NCBI GenBank assembly: GCA_023954595.1
Contig: JAGSHJ010000135.1
Span: 1 to 7,861 of the forward strand
Direction of reading: 5' to 3'
Length of the DNA: 7,861 nucleotides
Origin: Bacteriovoracaceae bacterium
Lineage (GTDB): Bacteria > Bdellovibrionota > Bacteriovoracia > Bacteriovoracales > Bacteriovoracaceae
Positions within the stretch are counted from its first letter, which is position 1, and each line of letters opens with the position of its first letter. The notes under the pieces were generated by a model. That model searched no databases. It was not told the origin of the DNA and worked only from the letters and a program-made list of their open reading frames with translations. Position numbers and translations under genes: made by a program. Shown in pieces: positions 6,545 through 7,861 of this stretch.

Positions 6545-6573
6545 AAAGTAAACTAAGTCGTTTACCCAATCAA
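6545..6573 (-). promoter_or_regulatory. probable promoter of the efflux operon
   Basis: On the minus strand TTGATT (6573-6568) and TACTTT (6550-6545) are separated by 17 bases. The -35 fits at TTGA and the -10 keeps the three best-conserved positions (T, A and final T). Operator 2 fills the spacer and touches the -10, which would suit repression. The predicted leader is about 48 bases and includes operator 1. The -10 is weak, so this is a candidate only. Confidence 0.4.
6548..6565. promoter_or_regulatory. palindromic operator 2 (TetR-type)
   Basis: GTAAAC (6548-6553), a 6-base spacer TAAGTC, and GTTTAC (6560-6565) repeat operator 1 with its flanks (25-base unit 6544-6568). The start-to-start distance is 32 bp, about three helical turns, so two repressor dimers could sit on the same face of the DNA. 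The site overlaps the spacer and -10 of the minus-strand promoter and the -35 of the plus-strand promoter, so one bound protein could control both divergent genes. Confidence 0.82.
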
Positions 6574-6590
6574 GAAAATAATGGTATAAT
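6561..6590 (+). promoter_or_regulatory. promoter of the divergent TetR gene (extended -10)
   Basis: A perfect TATAAT (6585-6590) is preceded by TGG (6582-6584), making an extended -10 (TGnTATAAT). TTTACC (6561-6566) at an 18-base spacing serves as a weak -35 and is part of operator 2. A TSS near 6597 leaves a leader of about 27 bases carrying the AGGGAG (6612-6617) ribosome-binding site, 6 bases before the ATG at 6624. Confidence 0.7.
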
Positions 6591-6623
6591 ATATGGAATC
6601 AAAATGATTTCAGGGAGTTATAG

Positions 6624-7223
6624 ATGTCTACAGATCCAAAACCACAGAGCAAAAAAGACGATATTATAATGGCGTCTATTGAGATTTTTGCAAATGAAGG
6701 CTTTGATCGTCCAACGATGGACTCTATTGCAACCAGAGCAAGCGTTTCAAAAAGAACTCTTTATAAGTACTTTCCAAATAAGAATGCTCTGCTAGACGAC
6801 ATTTTGATGTATCTTATCAACCAAAAGCAAAGTGTATTGAACTTTACTTACAATGATGATGAAGATCTTTTTGTACAGTTAGAGAGAATAATCACACAAA
6901 AGACAGAGCACATCCTCTACCCAAGTAACTTGAAGCTTGCCAGAATTATCCTATCAGAAGCTCTTAAGGGAGAAGGCCTATTAAAAGATAAGCTTGAGGC
7001 CGTGCTTAAGACAGAGAAGGTTACACTTGAATGGATTGAGAAGGCACAAAAAGCAAATAAACTAACTATTGAGGAACAACCCCTCGAGATTTTAGATTTT
7101 CTAGGCGAGCTCATTAATGGAGTAATCTTTTTTCCGATTCTGTTTGGTAAAAAAGAACAGGCAACACAACAAGAAATAGAAAGTGTAGCCAGTATGTTTT
7201 TACACCAAAAAGGTAAAAGTTAA
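6624..7223 (+). CDS. TetR/AcrR-family transcriptional regulator, divergent from the efflux operon
   Basis: This 199-residue protein has a standard N-terminal TetR DNA-binding domain: DDIIMASIEIFANEGFDRPT (12-31) and the helix-turn-helix MDSIATRASVSKRTLYKYFPNKNALLDDIL at about 32-61. The C-terminal ligand-binding half (about 70-195) is helical, with LKLARIILSEALKGEGLL and ILDFLGELINGVIFFPILF. It resembles AefR-like TetR C-terminal domains more than the CecR type, so it is not a duplicate of the facing regulator. The start is fixed by AGGGAG (6612-6617) 6 bases before the ATG. Its promoter -35 shares bases with operator 2, so it is probably controlled by one or both TetR proteins and may co-regulate the pump. 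The ligand is unknown. The gene stands alone on the plus strand and faces the VOC gene convergently. Confidence 0.88.
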   Translation: MSTDPKPQSKKDDIIMASIEIFANEGFDRPTMDSIATRASVSKRTLYKYFPNKNALLDDILMYLINQKQSVLNFTYNDDEDLFVQLERIITQKTEHILYPSNLKLARIILSEALKGEGLLKDKLEAVLKTEKVTLEWIEKAQKANKLTIEEQPLEILDFLGELINGVIFFPILFGKKEQATQQEIESVASMFLHQKGKS

Positions 7224-7237
7224 TTCATTCTACCTTT
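7208..7237. terminator. possible weak bidirectional terminator between convergent genes
   Basis: AAAGGTA (7208-7214) and TACCTTT (7231-7237) can pair as a 7-bp A/T-rich stem with a 16-base loop across the end of the TetR gene. The sequence after it on the plus strand is T-rich. An alternative pairing ACCAAAAA (7204-7211) with TTTTTGGT (7255-7262) competes. Neither is a strong terminator; it is listed because the convergent genes need one and nothing better is present. Confidence 0.3.
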
Positions 7238-7251
7238 AGTCTTTATTTCAG

Positions 7252-7626
7252 TTATTTTTGGTAAACACTGAATTGATAACCGTCAGCAATCTTCAGTGTA
7301 AACTCTCTAAAGCCTGCATTCTCATTTAAAAATGGCTCTTCTATTATTTCACAGTTAAACTTTTTGGCCTTTTTATAAACTTTGTCTAGGTCTTGAACTG
7401 AGACATACAACGACCAGCCTAGGCCTTTACTAGAAGATTCTGAACCTTTGAAACGTGGATGCTCCTGAGTATCAAGGTGGTGTAACCAAAGTGTGGAGTT
7501 TCCTTTTGAGTCGATTAGAGCATCAAACTCAGCACCACCGTGTTCACTTTTCCAATTAAACAGCTGTTGTAGCATCGTAGAAGTTTGTTCCACATCTCTA
7601 ACAGTTATTATAGGTATTGTGCTCAT
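7252..7626 (-). CDS. small VOC-fold (glyoxalase/bleomycin-resistance type) protein
   Basis: This 124-residue cytoplasmic protein has the length of a two-module VOC protein. The first module begins IPIITVRDVEQTSTMLQQLFNW (4-25), the usual strand followed by the helix of the fold. Strand segments LIDSKGNSTLWLHHL (37-51) follow. The second module starts at GWSLYVSVQDLDKVYKKAKKFN (70-91) and ends with the typical REFTLKIADGYQFSVYQK (107-124), where VOC proteins usually read D-P-D/G-x-x-x. VOC proteins include glyoxalase I, dioxygenases, fosfomycin thiol transferases and drug-binding proteins. The metal ligands are not clear enough to choose, and a drug-binding or stress role is only a guess from the neighbouring acetyltransferase. 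GGGA (7637-7634) lies 7 bases before the ATG, within the end of that gene, and the TAATG junction implies coupled translation. Confidence 0.8.
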   Translation of the reverse strand: MSTIPIITVRDVEQTSTMLQQLFNWKSEHGGAEFDALIDSKGNSTLWLHHLDTQEHPRFKGSESSSKGLGWSLYVSVQDLDKVYKKAKKFNCEIIEEPFLNENAGFREFTLKIADGYQFSVYQK

Positions 7627-7861
7627 TAGTGATTCCCTTTAAGCTTCCAACTCTTAAAGAGCTCTTCAAGCTTGGAATAGAAAAGGGATACATGGTAACC
7701 ATCTAAGAGTGCATGATGGACATGCAATGATATAGGCATAAACATACTTCCCTCTTTTTCATAAATTTTCCCACATGCCATCTTTGGGATGGAGTCAGGA
7801 AATTCAAAATGTCTTGCATGAGAGATAGAACTAAATTTGAGCCATGGAAGTGATGTGAAAT
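7626..7861 (-). CDS. chloramphenicol acetyltransferase-family protein, C-terminal 77 residues (partial)
   Basis: The minus strand is open from the window edge to TAA at 7628-7626 and encodes 77 residues. It contains LPWLKFSSISHARH, then MACGKIYEKEGSMFMPISLH, and the CAT active-site block HVHHALLDGYHVSLFYSKLEELF. The H-H-A-L-L-D-G motif matches the family's HHAxxDG. The second His (fragment residue 49) is the expected catalytic base and Asp (residue 53) the structural partner. Proteins of this family transfer an acetyl group from acetyl-CoA, and classical members inactivate chloramphenicol as trimers. Many chromosomal relatives have other or unknown acceptors, so resistance cannot be assumed. 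The N-terminal two thirds lie beyond the right edge. The stop overlaps the VOC start by one base (TAATG), so the two genes form an operon. Confidence 0.88.
   Translation of the reverse strand, partial: FTSLPWLKFSSISHARHFEFPDSIPKMACGKIYEKEGSMFMPISLHVHHALLDGYHVSLFYSKLEELFKSWKLKGNH

Noticed and set aside
6512..6568. CRISPR or mobile-element repeats
   Set aside because: There are only two copies, each internally palindromic and located between divergent regulators, which is the pattern of operators.

Overview
The window looks like chromosomal DNA of a Gram-negative bacterium. It encodes a TolC-type outer-membrane protein, an RND inner-membrane pump, a lipoprotein with a lipobox and two other exported proteins. 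The DNA is A+T-rich by eye, genes are tightly packed with ATGA and TAATG overlaps, and spacers are short. The style would fit a low-GC predatory or marine lineage such as the Bdellovibrionota (Bacteriovorax-like), but that is a guess from protein style; no marker gene is present.

Layout. (1) Positions 1-674, minus strand: a secreted Cys-rich protein with its own strong promoter, a 50-residue lipoprotein, and the signal-peptide start of a further exported protein that runs off the left edge. (2) Positions 730-6490, minus strand: a four-gene efflux operon in the order TetR (CecR-like), TolC-like outer-membrane factor, periplasmic adaptor, RND permease, closed by a hairpin terminator at 730-753. 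The structural genes overlap by 4 bases, and the regulator's stop codon lies inside the Shine-Dalgarno of the TolC gene. (3) Positions 6491-6623: a divergent control region with two near-identical 18-bp palindromes (GTAAAC-N6-GTTTAC) 32 bp apart, overlapping the likely promoters of both flanking TetR genes. (4) Positions 6624-7223, plus strand: a second, different TetR regulator. (5) Positions 7252-7861, minus strand: the 3' end of a chloramphenicol-acetyltransferase-family gene coupled through TAATG to a small glyoxalase/VOC-fold gene.

The efflux operon should encode a tripartite exporter, but two of its three parts are unusual. The permease lacks the paired Asp of TM4 and the Lys of TM10 that form the proton relay in AcrB (Ala398, Asn399 and Asn925 instead), yet it is otherwise full length. 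The adaptor is only 222 residues: it keeps the beta-barrel and membrane-proximal regions but has no recognisable lipoyl domain or alpha-helical hairpin, the part that normally docks on TolC. Together they suggest a non-canonical RND system rather than a decayed one, since every frame is open and every coupling signal is intact. The neighbouring Cys/Asp-rich secreted protein recalls small Cys-rich proteins found beside metal-efflux RND genes, and appears to be made from a leaderless mRNA.
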